DNA of 38,946 nt from Verrucomicrobiota bacterium (GTDB lineage: Bacteria; Verrucomicrobiota; Verrucomicrobiia; Limisphaerales; UBA11358): assembly GCA_021324235.1 (NCBI GenBank), contig JAJPJM010000135.1, positions 1 to 38,946 on the forward strand. Reading direction: 5' to 3'. Of the stretch, positions 15,915 through 24,911 are shown piece by piece; within the stretch, counting starts at the first letter, position 1, and each line of letters begins with the position of its first letter. A program made the position numbers and the translations under genes. A model generated the notes under the pieces. The model saw only the letters and a program-made list of their open reading frames with translations, searched no databases and was not told where the DNA came from.

Positions 15915-17720
15915 ATGAAAACGAATTTTAAATTAGCGGAAGGATTTGTTGTCGCCATGCTGATGGGCGGTTTTTCCGCCGCCGTCGCCCAGCCGGTCCT
16001 GACCGTCAGCCCCGCCGTCACTAGCAACACCTATCCCGGCGTCATCACCCTCGGCATTACCGGCCTGACCAACCATGAAACCGTCACCGTCCAGGAATGG
16101 CTCGACCTGAATGCCAATGGAGTGATTGATGCCGGCGAGCCGATGATGGATGCCGGCAAAATCACGGATAACGATCCCTCCAAAGCCATCATCGGTGGTG
16201 TCACCAATATCAATGTCCCGATTGACAGCAATTCCGCCACCGGGGCCATCACCGCCACGTTGAATTTTGCACCGCCGGCGGTGCTGGAAAATGTCATCGG
16301 CCAGCGCATCTTCAAGCTGGTCAGTCCCACCGGTAATTTTTCACCCGTGACCGCCACCCTGCTCGTAACCAACGCCGTCACCGCCCAGACCCTGAGCGGC
16401 ACCGTTTACAGCAACGGCGTCACCCCGCTCCCCCATGCGGTCGTCGTCGTGTTGCCGCCCGGCGGCAAGGGTTACACCGCCGCCGAAGTGGCTGATAACA
16501 GCGGACATTACAGCATCAATGTCAATCCGGGCAGTTATGTGGTGATGGCGGCCGTGCCCGATTATTTCATCGACCAATCCCTCGCGCCGCAGGTGACGCT
16601 GACCAACGGCCAGTCCGCCACGAATGATCTTTCCATGACCAACGGTACGGTCACCGTTTCCGGCAATTTTTATGACGCCGGAAACAGCAACGCCCTTGGC
16701 GGCGTCATGTTGCAGGTGCAATCCGGCCCCCTGTTTGAAATCAGTTTCACCGACACCAACGGCAATTACTCCGCCGCCGTCACTCCCAATTTCTGGCAAA
16801 TCGGCCCGAACACCGAACGCCTGCCGCGGCGCGGTTACGTCGCTCCCCAGCAATCGTTGCAGGTGGACGCCACCGGCGGCGATGTGACCAACGCCAATGT
16901 CGGCCTCCCCAAGGGCAACGCGCTCTTCTACGGACACATCGTCGACAACCTCAGCCACCCGTTTGCGAACATCGAGTTTGACTCCAGCGACGTCAACAAT
17001 GGCAGTTATGACGCCAAAGGCTACAGCGATCCCAACGGCAATTACTCCGCTGTGGCCCTCGCCGACGGCACCAACCAATGGAATTGCAATCCCAACAACG
17101 AAGCCAACATCTCCCTGGCCGGATACGTCCTCAATAATTCCGAAAATACCAACATCGCCGTCAGCCAGGCCATCGAGCAGGACTTTGTCGCGCTGCCCGT
17201 CAATGCCCAAATCTCCGGCCAGGTCCGCGACAACTCCGGCAACCCCGTCGTCGGGGTCTCCCTTTATGCCGGCACCATCAACAATAATGGCAACGGATAT
17301 GTGTCCTTGAATTCACAGACCGACATGAATGGCAATTACTCCATGGGCGTGGCCACCAGTGCCGGCGCCTGGAGCGTGAACTTCAGCTACGGCGACCAGA
17401 ACGACCTGCCCCATCAGGGCCTCGTGGACCTCTACGGGCCGTACCCGGTCACCATTCCACCCACCAACGCCGTTCAGAACATCATCGTCTATCCCTACGG
17501 CTCCTCGGCGATGACCCGGCCGCAGCGGTTTGGATCCCAGCAATTCAGCATCAATGTCGTCGGCTCTGTTGGCGTCAGCTACACCCTGCAGGTGTCAACC
17601 AACCTGGCCTCGACCAACTGGACGCCCCTCTACACCTTCCAACTCACCAACAGCCCGATGCCGGTTACGGATTTCTCGGCCACCAACACCCCACGCTTCT
17701 ATCGCCTGTTGAAAAATTAG
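15915..17720 (+). CDS. secreted carboxypeptidase-regulatory-like repeat protein
   Basis: The 601-residue protein has a signal peptide (MKTNFKLAEGFVVAMLMGGF...AVAQ). Several beta-sandwich repeats resemble carboxypeptidase regulatory-like domains: LSGTVYSNGVTPLPHAVVVV, VSGNFYDAGNSNALGGVML, FYGHIVDNLSHPFANIEF, ISGQVRDNSGNPVVGVSL. Each is followed by a GNYSxxV strand. Calcium-loop-like LDLNANGVIDAGEP occurs near residue 60. The C-terminal domain (YTLQVSTNLASTNWTPLY ... RFYRLLKN) is the FYRL type shared with two other proteins here. It is probably cell-surface or exported. A good ribosome site supports the start. Confidence 0.8.
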   Translation: MKTNFKLAEGFVVAMLMGGFSAAVAQPVLTVSPAVTSNTYPGVITLGITGLTNHETVTVQEWLDLNANGVIDAGEPMMDAGKITDNDPSKAIIGGVTNINVPIDSNSATGAITATLNFAPPAVLENVIGQRIFKLVSPTGNFSPVTATLLVTNAVTAQTLSGTVYSNGVTPLPHAVVVVLPPGGKGYTAAEVADNSGHYSINVNPGSYVVMAAVPDYFIDQSLAPQVTLTNGQSATNDLSMTNGTVTVSGNFYDAGNSNALGGVMLQVQSGPLFEISFTDTNGNYSAAVTPNFWQIGPNTERLPRRGYVAPQQSLQVDATGGDVTNANVGLPKGNALFYGHIVDNLSHPFANIEFDSSDVNNGSYDAKGYSDPNGNYSAVALADGTNQWNCNPNNEANISLAGYVLNNSENTNIAVSQAIEQDFVALPVNAQISGQVRDNSGNPVVGVSLYAGTINNNGNGYVSLNSQTDMNGNYSMGVATSAGAWSVNFSYGDQNDLPHQGLVDLYGPYPVTIPPTNAVQNIIVYPYGSSAMTRPQRFGSQQFSINVVGSVGVSYTLQVSTNLASTNWTPLYTFQLTNSPMPVTDFSATNTPRFYRLLKN

Positions 17721-17744
17721 CTGGACGGGGCGGCCCTGCCAGTT

Positions 17745-17838
17745 AAAAGAAAAATCTCCGCGCCTTCTTGCGGCAAAACTCCTGGTGCCTCCTCGTCGCG
17801 CCGAAGCGGGTGAAGGCGGATGCGCCCTGGCGTTAAAA
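17745..17838. repeat. degenerate repeat phrases
   Basis: AATCTCCGCGCCTTCTTGCGG, GCCTCCTCGTCGCGCC and GCGCCCTGGCGTTAAA are members of the phrase-like family that fills gaps elsewhere in the window. They lie between two convergent genes. Confidence 0.45.
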
Positions 17839-17864
17839 AAACCGGGCGTCCACCGGCCCGTGAT

Positions 17865-18488
17865 TTACCGGCGACGAAGACCGCGGATTCCAAACCAGAT
17901 TCCCGCACCGCTTAACAACAAAGCGGTCGCGCCCGGTTCCGGAACAGGAACATCGCTGATGATGGAAAAACTGAAGAAACTGTAAACCGGACGTGGTCCG
18001 CCATAATAACCGGGCTGTGCCGGGTTGTTGGGGGTCCAAATCGTGATACTGTTTCCTTCCGCACCGGCCGCCGCTTCATTGATCAAGACGAGATTGGCGC
18101 TGTAGGGTATTCCCACATCCGCCAGATCCCCATTCGGACCGTCAATATCGGAGTAAAAAATAATGACGCTGTGGTTGGCTCTCGGCGCGTTATAAAAACG
18201 GATCAGGTCGGAGAGCGATGACTGGCCGGGCTCCACCAGGCCGACATCACCCGCAGTCCCCAGGTACGGCAGAGTGTAGATCAACACGGGAGCCCCCGCG
18301 ATTCCCCCGGACGGATCCGGTCCCACGGTAAATGGCAGCGGCGCGGTGAACGGAGGCGTTGCCACGGCGTCCAGGTAATCAATGCCGTTGCCGTTTTCGT
18401 CAATGCTGAACGGCTGCGCGACCAGCGCGACCGTCGAAGCCGCCAGCGTCAAGACCGACAGGAGGAGCGGTTTTAATGAAGTTTTCAT
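17865..18488 (-). CDS. PEP-CTERM sorted exported protein
   Basis: The 207-residue protein starts MKTSLKPLLLSVLTLAASTV with a signal peptide ending near ALVAQ. It ends with a classic PEP-CTERM tripartite signal: VPEPG, a hydrophobic helix (ATALLLSGAGIWFGI) and a basic tail (RGLRRR). PEP-CTERM proteins are processed by exosortase and delivered to the outer envelope or matrix. The central 150 residues (IDYLDAVATPPF; VGLVEPGQSSLSDLIRFYN) do not match a family I can name. ATG 18488 is chosen over the 15-codon upstream extension. No exosortase lies in the window. Confidence 0.85.
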   Translation of the reverse strand: MKTSLKPLLLSVLTLAASTVALVAQPFSIDENGNGIDYLDAVATPPFTAPLPFTVGPDPSGGIAGAPVLIYTLPYLGTAGDVGLVEPGQSSLSDLIRFYNAPRANHSVIIFYSDIDGPNGDLADVGIPYSANLVLINEAAAGAEGNSITIWTPNNPAQPGYYGGPRPVYSFFSFSIISDVPVPEPGATALLLSGAGIWFGIRGLRRR

Positions 18489-18739
18489 GATCTGAATTCC
18501 CTTCACGATGACTGACCAATTTTCTAATGACAAATAACTGTTGTATTGTCAAGTCTAATCCGGCAAGACTCACCATTGCCGGGCACCGGGAACACCGGAA
18601 AATGAGAACTTGTTAGACTGTGAACCGCGCGAACTTCAGGCAAAGGACGCACCGTCCACCCTCCGTCCCGGCGGTTAAGCCTGATTGCCCCCCGGCTTGC
18701 CGGCTGGCGGCACCCCACCTGCTGTAGAAGAGAATCCAT

Positions 18740-19852
18740 ATGGGCCCGAACCGATGCGGAAGCCGAACGTCCCGCCGCGAATCAGTGATCGCCATCGCGA
18801 TGATTTGCCTGGCCGGTCAGTTTGCTTTTGGGGGGTTGGCCGGCACACCGGCGGTCCAACCCAATCCTCCGGCGAACCTGTCTTCAAATTCGTTGCCGGC
18901 GAAAATAACGACCACCGACGGAAAGACCTATAACGCGGTGCGACTCGTCAAAGTTGAACCGGATGGATTACTGGTCGAATACCGGCCGGAGGCCGGCGGC
19001 CTGGGCGTGATGACGCTCAAATTCGCCCGGCTGCCCGAGCCGCTCCAAAAACAGTTTGGCTACGATCCCCGGAAGGCATCCGACTACGAGCACGAACAAA
19101 AGCTCGCCGCGTTCGCACTGGCCCAAAAACTGCGACAGGACGAAAAGGCGCGCACGGCTGCCTCCATGGAGGAGTCTGAACGGCCTAATTTGTCCGGAAC
19201 GGTTTCGGTGAACAGTTCCGATCCCACCGTCACTTATACGTACTATGCGCCCGGCGAGAAACCGGACTCCCTTGGTTCCAACATTGCCACCTGTCAACAC
19301 GCCTGCCAATGCCGCGCCGATTTTGATGCTCATTTGGAGCCGCGCACCGTCGGGCAACCTGCCCGTTTTTACATCGATGCGGTAAGGATTACGCTGGGAT
19401 TGAACTGCCAAATCATAGAACCGAAGTCCCCGTTTGACTATATCCGGCTTCATGAAGAACGACGCCGGAAAATCTTCGAGTATTTTTACCAGTTCGGCCC
19501 GCAAGTGGCGAAGAGCATCGGCGATTCCATGATTGGCCAGGAATTCACGTCCTCCGACACCGACATGGAAGCCGCCAAAGCCGGCGCCATGGCTCAAGCG
19601 CAAGCCGTCGTCGAAGGTCAATATCTGGTCCATCTCGATTCTGTCGCCGTCGAGGCCGACCAGTATTACGAAAAACTGAGTGACTATAGTCAAAACAACC
19701 TCGACTCGGACCAGATTGTCCAACAGGCCATCGCGAAGTACGCCAATCAAATTGACACCCGGCCCCAAGCCCCGGTTGGCGCGCCATCCTTCCCCGACCA
19801 TCAATTCGTGCCGCGGTCCTTCCCTCCGCCCTTTCCCCCGTCGCCAAACTGA
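18740..19852 (+). CDS. exported protein, function unknown
   Basis: The 370-residue protein has a twin-arginine-like basic N-terminus (TSRRES) followed by a hydrophobic signal (VIAIAMICLAGQFAFG). The first mature domain, TDGKTYNAVRLVKVEPDGLLVEY through LKFARLPEPLQKQFGYDP, is a short beta-barrel-like module; I believe it recurs in verrucomicrobial proteins. A charged helical linker (EHEQKLAAFALAQKLRQDEKAR) follows, then a region with four Cys (CQHACQCRAD and LNCQ) that may hold disulphides or a metal. The C-terminus is Pro-rich. No catalytic motif was recognised. Start ATG 18740 has AGAAGAGAAT upstream. Confidence 0.7.
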   Translation: MGPNRCGSRTSRRESVIAIAMICLAGQFAFGGLAGTPAVQPNPPANLSSNSLPAKITTTDGKTYNAVRLVKVEPDGLLVEYRPEAGGLGVMTLKFARLPEPLQKQFGYDPRKASDYEHEQKLAAFALAQKLRQDEKARTAASMEESERPNLSGTVSVNSSDPTVTYTYYAPGEKPDSLGSNIATCQHACQCRADFDAHLEPRTVGQPARFYIDAVRITLGLNCQIIEPKSPFDYIRLHEERRRKIFEYFYQFGPQVAKSIGDSMIGQEFTSSDTDMEAAKAGAMAQAQAVVEGQYLVHLDSVAVEADQYYEKLSDYSQNNLDSDQIVQQAIAKYANQIDTRPQAPVGAPSFPDHQFVPRSFPPPFPPSPN

Positions 19853-19865
19853 CTTGTTTCGCAGG

Positions 19866-20060
19866 CGTTTTCACCACCAAGCCCCGGAGCACGCCAAGGT
19901 AGGGACGCACCACCGGGGCGGCCAGGTGCCTCTTGGCGGCAAATATCTGTGACAATCTGTGCGTATCTGTAGCTGAAATCTCTGCGCCTCTGCGTTTAAA
20001 AATCCATGTCCATCGGTGGCCGAAACCTTTGCGTCCGGGCGTCTTCGTGGTTAAACTCAA
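19866..20060. repeat. dense degenerate repeat tract
   Basis: The gap holds half a GGTAGGGACG element (19891-19925), then ATCTGTGACAATCTGTGCG, TCTGCGCCTCTGCGTTTAAA, ATGTCCATCGGTGGCCG and TTTGCGTCCGGGCGTCTTCG. All belong to the phrase-like families. No gene is seen. Confidence 0.6.
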
Positions 20061-20066
20061 TCCATT

Positions 20067-20951
20067 ATGCCGGATAAAATTGGATTCGTCGGAGTCGGGC
20101 GCATGGGCGCGAACATGGCGCGCCGCCTCAAGGAATGCGGCTTTCCCATTGCCGCCGTTTTCGATGTAAACCCCGCCGCCGCGCAATCGCTCGCCCAGGA
20201 ACTTGGCTGCGTCGCCGCCGACCAGCTCAAGGTCGTCACCGCCCTGGCCGATGTCATCCTCACCGTCGTCACCGACGACCGCGCCATGAAAAAGATTTAC
20301 GGCGGCGGCCTGCTGACGCGCGCGAAGGGAAAACTGTTCATCAATTGTGCCACCGTCACGCCCGCCATCCACGTCTGGGTGGAACAGAAATGCGCAGCCA
20401 AAGGCGCGCAATCGCTCGAAGCCTGCATGGCCTCCAGCATCCCGCAGGCGCGACAAGGCACGCTCTACCTCATGTGCGGCGGCAAACCGGAGGTGTTCGA
20501 ACGCGCCAAATCCATCCTCGAAAAACTGAGCGCGTCCCTGCGCTACATCGGCGCCGCGGGCCAGGCCGCGCAGGTCAAGGCCCTCGTCAACATGGTCATG
20601 AACGCCAACACCGCCGCGTTGGCGGAGGGACTGGGACTCGGCGACGCGCTGGGACTCGATCTCGCCATGCTGCGCGAAGTGTTTTCCCAGACCGGCGCGC
20701 GTTCCGGCGTGCTCCAGACCGATGGCGAGGACATGCAGAACCGCGACCACACCTGTTTCTTCTCCGCCGCCCATGCCGCCAAGGATTCCGGCATCGCCCT
20801 CAAACTGGCGCAGGCGCAGGGCTTGAATCTTCCGCTCGCCGCCGCGACCAAGAAACAATACGACCGCATGGTCAAAACCGGCCTGGGCGACCTCGACAAA
20901 TCCGGCATCGCCGAACTCACCTTCAAAGGCCGTAAAGGAAATCCCGCCTGA
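20067..20951 (+). CDS. NAD(P)-dependent beta-hydroxyacid dehydrogenase
   Basis: The 294-residue protein belongs to the 3-hydroxyisobutyrate / 6-phosphogluconate dehydrogenase superfamily. It has an N-terminal Rossmann motif IGFVGVGRMGANMARRL (residues 5-21) and ends the nucleotide domain at VILTVVTDDRAMKKI. A C-terminal helical domain has the conserved Lys region GQAAQVKALVNMVMNAN and KDSGIALKLAQ. The substrate loop usually written DAPVSGG reads EACMASSIPQARQG, so substrate may differ from the well-studied enzymes. It stands alone between repeat tracts. Confidence is high in the family and low in the substrate. Confidence 0.88.
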   Translation: MPDKIGFVGVGRMGANMARRLKECGFPIAAVFDVNPAAAQSLAQELGCVAADQLKVVTALADVILTVVTDDRAMKKIYGGGLLTRAKGKLFINCATVTPAIHVWVEQKCAAKGAQSLEACMASSIPQARQGTLYLMCGGKPEVFERAKSILEKLSASLRYIGAAGQAAQVKALVNMVMNANTAALAEGLGLGDALGLDLAMLREVFSQTGARSGVLQTDGEDMQNRDHTCFFSAAHAAKDSGIALKLAQAQGLNLPLAAATKKQYDRMVKTGLGDLDKSGIAELTFKGRKGNPA

Positions 20952-20956
20952 CTTTT

Positions 20957-21330
20957 TAACCCGCCGATTACGCCGATGAACGCGGATAAAAATTTCTTGC
21001 CGCTAAAAGGCTCAAAATGCGCATAAAAGATTCAGCGGATTTTGGTTTGTGCCTTCTGTGCCTCTTGGCGGCAAAATCTGTGCCCTACCGTGGCTGAAAT
21101 CTCCGTGTCTTGGTGGTTAAATTCGATGTTCAGCGTTCAATGTTGAATGTTCGATGTTTCCTTTACACGTTGCGTCTCCGCGCCTCTGCGGTTCCTCAAC
21201 AGGAGGTAACTGAGGGAACAGAGATTTAGCCGGTATAAACAGCTCCGTTTCCTCCGTTTTCTCCTGTTCAAGTTTTTTGTGCCTTCTGTGCCTCTTTGCG
21301 GCAAAATCTGCGTCCTGGCGGCTGAAAAAT
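20957..21330. repeat. long tract of phrase-like repeats
   Basis: The 443-base gap before the next gene is almost wholly repeat. It holds CGCCGATTACGCCGATGAAC, GTGCCTCTTGGCGGCAAAA (twice, near 21060 and 21290), GTGTCTTGGTGGTTAAATTC, TTCAATGTTGAATGTTCG (21138), GCGCCTCTGCGGTTCCTC and GCGTCCTGGCGGCTG. No open reading frame in it looks coding. Confidence 0.65.
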
Positions 21331-21394
21331 TCCGTCGCCGCCCGGTAACGCGGCTTGCCAGCGGCACTCCGGGTTGGCCACACTTTGTGACCCG

Positions 21395-22207
21395 ATGAAA
21401 AGATATTCCGCCGGTTGCGCGCTAATCGCAGGCCAGGTTGTATTGGCTGCGTTTTGGCTGTCCGTCGTCCCGGCGGGCCGGGCCGGCGACGCCTCGGACC
21501 CGGCTGCGCCTGGGGCGTACAATTACGCCGAACCCAAACTGCTCACCGGCACCCTTTATGCCATCGGCTCGCATCAGAAAACGGTTCTGTATCTCTTCCG
21601 ACGGATCGCCACGCGCTCCGGCCCCATCGTACACGTCGAGCGCCAGTTTTTCCGCACCAACGGCGTGCTGGCCGCCGTGGACAAGGTCACTTATGAATCC
21701 AACCAGGTCGTCGCCTACCGGATGCAGGATTTCCAGGCCCGCGTCTCCGGGACCGTTTGGGTTGCGCCCGACCCGGAAGACCCGGCCCGGAAACAAATTT
21801 TCATCGGTTACGGGCCCGGCCTGATTCCCCCTAGAGGCAATGCTCAAAACCTCCCGTCCGACATCGTGTATGACGACACGGTGTATCCGTTCATGATGGA
21901 CCACTGGGACGCCCTGATGCGGGGCGACACCGTCAAGTTCCACTTTATTTCCTTTGAATGGGAGCGGACCTTTGTGTTTCAGTTCGTGAAGACCGGCGAA
22001 TCCGTGCAGGACAACCGGTCCGTCATCCAGATCACGATGCAACCCACCAGCCTGCTCCTCGCTCCGTTTGTCGATCCGCTCGTCTTTACCGTGGAAAAGG
22101 CCGGCCCACACCACATCCTGTCCTACACCGGGCGCACCACCCCGCGCATCCAGCGGGGCGGTTCCTGGAAATACCTCGACGCCGAAACCGTCTTTGACTG
22201 GAAGTAA
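21395..22207 (+). CDS. exported protein of unknown function, paralogue 2
   Basis: The 270-residue protein starts at ATG 21395 (MKRYSAGCALIAGQVVLAAF), with a signal peptide cleaved near AGRAGD. It is a close paralogue of the protein at 14184-14984: LLTGTLYAIGS, IVHVERQFF, ESNQVVAYRMQDFQ, DPARKQIFIGYGPGLIPP, DTVKFHFISFEWERTFVF, and SYTGRTTPR with the DAETVFDW ending. Both contain an invariant LMRGD before VKFHF. The pair lies 6.4 kb apart with unrelated genes between. It is probably periplasmic. No named domain was recognised. Confidence 0.75.
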   Translation: MKRYSAGCALIAGQVVLAAFWLSVVPAGRAGDASDPAAPGAYNYAEPKLLTGTLYAIGSHQKTVLYLFRRIATRSGPIVHVERQFFRTNGVLAAVDKVTYESNQVVAYRMQDFQARVSGTVWVAPDPEDPARKQIFIGYGPGLIPPRGNAQNLPSDIVYDDTVYPFMMDHWDALMRGDTVKFHFISFEWERTFVFQFVKTGESVQDNRSVIQITMQPTSLLLAPFVDPLVFTVEKAGPHHILSYTGRTTPRIQRGGSWKYLDAETVFDWK

Positions 22208-22346
22208 GCGGTAAGCGGCGAAAGGAATTCGACCAAAGGTGAAGGCCCGCGAGGGCCGAGCGAGCGGGTGCGAGCGAGTCCACGGCGGCAAATTTCTTCT
22301 TACCGCTTGCGGGGTCTCGGTATTGGATTAATACTTGCCAAGTAAA

Positions 22347-22538
22347 ATGAACAACGACTTTAAACAAGTCTGGGTCGCAGTCAAAGTCGAGCGCGGTTAC
22401 ATTTGCGATGCTAGGGTCTATGAATCCGCAAAATCCGCAAAACGGACTGAGCGGAGGTGGCGATCTCGCATCAATCCCGACTACGATGAAACCGCCGTCA
22501 TTGAAAGCCAACTGATTTCATCCAGCGTAGACCTCTAA
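22347..22538 (+). CDS. small charged protein, function unknown
   Basis: The 63-residue protein starts at ATG 22347 (MNNDFKQVWVAVKVERGYIC). It has a beta-strand start then a basic helix (YESAKSAKRTERRWRSRINP) and an acidic end. The pattern suggests a compact alpha/beta protein. It marks the edge of the restriction island, and its TAA overlaps the TAG of the convergent nuclease gene by two bases. No family was recognised; I treat it as likely real because of its composition and tight packing. Confidence 0.5.
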   Translation: MNNDFKQVWVAVKVERGYICDARVYESAKSAKRTERRWRSRINPDYDETAVIESQLISSSVDL

Positions 22539-23839
22539 GAGAGGGAGAATCTTTCTTGTCTTTCCCGGACTGCGCCGGTTGCAATTTGCAGCCAACGCAG
22601 CCACGCCAGCACAGTTGCTGCCCGGCGACTTGGTGTGGAATTGGCAATCGTCGAATGTCGTTCGATGAATCTGGCAATATCCGCTTTACCGATACCGCGT
22701 TCACCGGCCTTGGCCGACAATTCCAGTGCGGTCCGCACCGGCGGGAATTGCGTTAGCAATCCTGCCAGTAATTGGCGCCGCTCATCGGCAGGACGACTTA
22801 CATACTCGCGACCTAAATCCGTGAGTGTGTAACGATGGTCTTTCTCCAAACGCACCAAGCCAAGGGATTCCGCTGCCTGCCGGTAGTAACTGCTCTGGCG
22901 CGGGTCAAACCTGTAATGCTCGGCCACCTTGCTCGACGTGTTGACGCCTTGTTCCACCAGCAACGGAATTTCTGCTACGCGCCAGAACGAATCTGCTTGC
23001 GGAACATCCCACAGCCTCGCTTCCACCCGGCGTCGGACGCGCGCGCGCAGCAATTCCTCCACGGTCAATCGCTGGCGAACCGGCTCGACGAGGAAATTTT
23101 CACCACGCGTGAGCCGCAGTGATTGATATTGGGTATCGTCCGAAAACTCATATTCCCAAAATTTGTAGAGTCGCCGCCCGGAAACTTCCTCTGAGCAGAA
23201 GAACCACGGGCGAATCTGTTTGGCTGGAATTTCGATGCGCCACTTCCGATACGGGTAGAACAACTGCCGAACAATGAAATCCGGCGGCTGACCAATTTTT
23301 GCTTCGATCAACATGATGGCATCCCGCCCCTCGCAACCGGAATCAACTTCTACTTGCACGCCAGCTCTGACGTGAATCGGCCCAACTTTTCCGACTGAGA
23401 AATCAATGGCTGGCAATCTCTTCCTGCCTCGGATCGTTTGACGCAATCCTGTAACACCAGCGAACTTTTCGAAGAGGCCGATATTGTAGCAATAATCGAG
23501 ATGTTGCATCTCACTGTCTCCGACGTTGAGGGTCACCAGTTCGAAATCAAGTTTTGGTCGGAATACCGTCGGAGGTTCGGGCAGGTGCTCGAGTTTGTGG
23601 AATCCGTTTCCGCGCACGAGAGCATATTCGCCATTTTTGACTGGCAGAATGAAGTATCCATGCCGCCGCAAAGCAACAGGAACGTCTTCCGACGAATCCA
23701 TCTTTGCCATCAAGCGAAGTTCGTTGCCGGTGGATGATTCGATGTCTTTTTTGGTTAATACCACCAAGTCAGAAGAAATGTCCACTCGCTCCTGCACGAG
23801 TTTTTCCCAAGCAGCTTCGAATGGCATGATCATTGGCAT
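22535..23839 (-). CDS. PD-(D/E)XK restriction-type endonuclease
   Basis: The 434-residue protein is encoded directly behind the adenine methyltransferase (4-base gap), the usual place for a type II restriction enzyme. The central region has EVDSGCEGRDAIMLIEAKIG: Asp166, twelve residues, then Glu179-Ala-Lys181, which fits the PD-(D/E)XK nuclease core. After it comes FIVRQLFYPYRKW, then a C-terminal winged-helix part (SSYYRQAAESLGLVRLE, YTLTDLGREYV) and another helical module with STPSRRAATVLAWLRWL. ATG 23839 is used; the larger opening from 24058 overlaps the methyltransferase. Its cutting site is unknown, but the linked methylase suggests GATC or a related site. Confidence 0.75.
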   Translation of the reverse strand: MPMIMPFEAAWEKLVQERVDISSDLVVLTKKDIESSTGNELRLMAKMDSSEDVPVALRRHGYFILPVKNGEYALVRGNGFHKLEHLPEPPTVFRPKLDFELVTLNVGDSEMQHLDYCYNIGLFEKFAGVTGLRQTIRGRKRLPAIDFSVGKVGPIHVRAGVQVEVDSGCEGRDAIMLIEAKIGQPPDFIVRQLFYPYRKWRIEIPAKQIRPWFFCSEEVSGRRLYKFWEYEFSDDTQYQSLRLTRGENFLVEPVRQRLTVEELLRARVRRRVEARLWDVPQADSFWRVAEIPLLVEQGVNTSSKVAEHYRFDPRQSSYYRQAAESLGLVRLEKDHRYTLTDLGREYVSRPADERRQLLAGLLTQFPPVRTALELSAKAGERGIGKADIARFIERHSTIANSTPSRRAATVLAWLRWLQIATGAVRERQERFSLS

Positions 23840-23843
23840 AGAT

Positions 23844-24911
23844 TCAATTTCTTCCAGCGAGCACAACAACCTCGTTGATTGCTCCGCGCTTTGAGCCGTC
23901 ACAGTTAATTGCGCGGCGCGCTTTAACCGTGTAAATCTTGAAGCCGCGATACGACTTACGGATGAATTCTGTGTCAGAGTTGGAAAGCATGAGCCGAACG
24001 CCACGCCTGCTGACGTCAGCAAAAAGGGCCGCGAGTTCCTGCTGCTCACCCATTCCAAAATCTTCTTTCGTGTAGGAGGTAAAGTTCGCGGTTAATGAAA
24101 TTGGATGGTAAGGCGGGTCAATATAAACAAAGTCGCCACGCCGTGGTTCATTCAGCGTGTCACGGAAATCCTGCGTTGCGAGGTGAACGCCTTCCAACGT
24201 CCAACTTGCCGCCAAAATGTTTTCACGGTCGTAGAGGCCAGGATTTGTTTGTGAGCCAATGGGAACATTAAACTCGCCTCGGGCATTGACGCGCCAGAGA
24301 CCATTGAAACACGTCTTGTTGAGAAAAATCATACGGGCAGCACGTTCCACCACCTCAGCTTTTGGTAAATGATGCCAACTACGGACGAGATAGTAGTAGC
24401 GCTCGCGGTCGGCCCGGAATTCCGCAAGATGTTCATCCAGCCGGCGCATCAACGATTTCGGATGATCGCGAACGGCAATGTAAGTGTTGATAAGTTCGTC
24501 ATTGTTGTCGCGCAAAAAGGCGCGCATTTGCGGGAAACGATGTTTGAGGTGAAAGAACACCGCCCCACCGCCAATAAAAGGCTCAAAATAACGCTCCACC
24601 TTTTCGGGCAGAAATTCGTCAAATTGCGCGAGGAGTTGTGATTTGCCGCCCACCCATTTGAGAAACGGCTGCGGTTCAATCCGGCCTACCGGCGGAATCC
24701 CGGCAATGGCGAAATTGACTTGGTCATCCTTGGCGCGCTTCGTTCGTGGCGACGTGGGAACGGCTGGGCGAATGAGTTCCGGCAGCGAATAAGCCGGGTC
24801 GGGAATATTGCGGCGGATGCGGTACTTCAGTTTTGGATCGGATCTCTGATCCGGCCGTTTCCTTGGTGCGGCCTTGGGAGACGAACGCTTTCGCCGCGCT
24901 GATTGAGACAT
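23844..24911 (-). CDS. Dam/DpnM-like adenine-N6 DNA methyltransferase
   Basis: The 355-residue protein is a D12-class adenine methyltransferase: FLKWVGGKSQLL (residues 83-94, AdoMet site), YFEPFIGGGAVFF, NGLWRVNARGEFNVP (target recognition), and DFVYIDPPYHPISLTANFTSY with catalytic DPPY at 265-268. It resembles DpnM and E. coli Dam along its length. It has an unusual basic N-terminal extension of about 75 residues (RRKRSSPKAAPRKRP). In Dam and DpnM the sequence after FNVP includes GRYK; here it is GSQTNP, losing an Arg that contacts DNA. Site specificity may therefore differ from plain GATC. ATG 24911 is chosen over an upstream in-frame TTG. Confidence 0.88.
   Translation of the reverse strand: MSQSARRKRSSPKAAPRKRPDQRSDPKLKYRIRRNIPDPAYSLPELIRPAVPTSPRTKRAKDDQVNFAIAGIPPVGRIEPQPFLKWVGGKSQLLAQFDEFLPEKVERYFEPFIGGGAVFFHLKHRFPQMRAFLRDNNDELINTYIAVRDHPKSLMRRLDEHLAEFRADRERYYYLVRSWHHLPKAEVVERAARMIFLNKTCFNGLWRVNARGEFNVPIGSQTNPGLYDRENILAASWTLEGVHLATQDFRDTLNEPRRGDFVYIDPPYHPISLTANFTSYTKEDFGMGEQQELAALFADVSRRGVRLMLSNSDTEFIRKSYRGFKIYTVKARRAINCDGSKRGAINEVVVLAGRN

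Noticed and set aside
19545-20858. 437-codon minus-strand opening
   Set aside because: Antisense of the dehydrogenase and its upstream repeats; low-complexity translation.
20957-21330. Possible CRISPR array
   Set aside because: Units are degenerate, unevenly spaced and lack unique spacers; no cas genes nearby.
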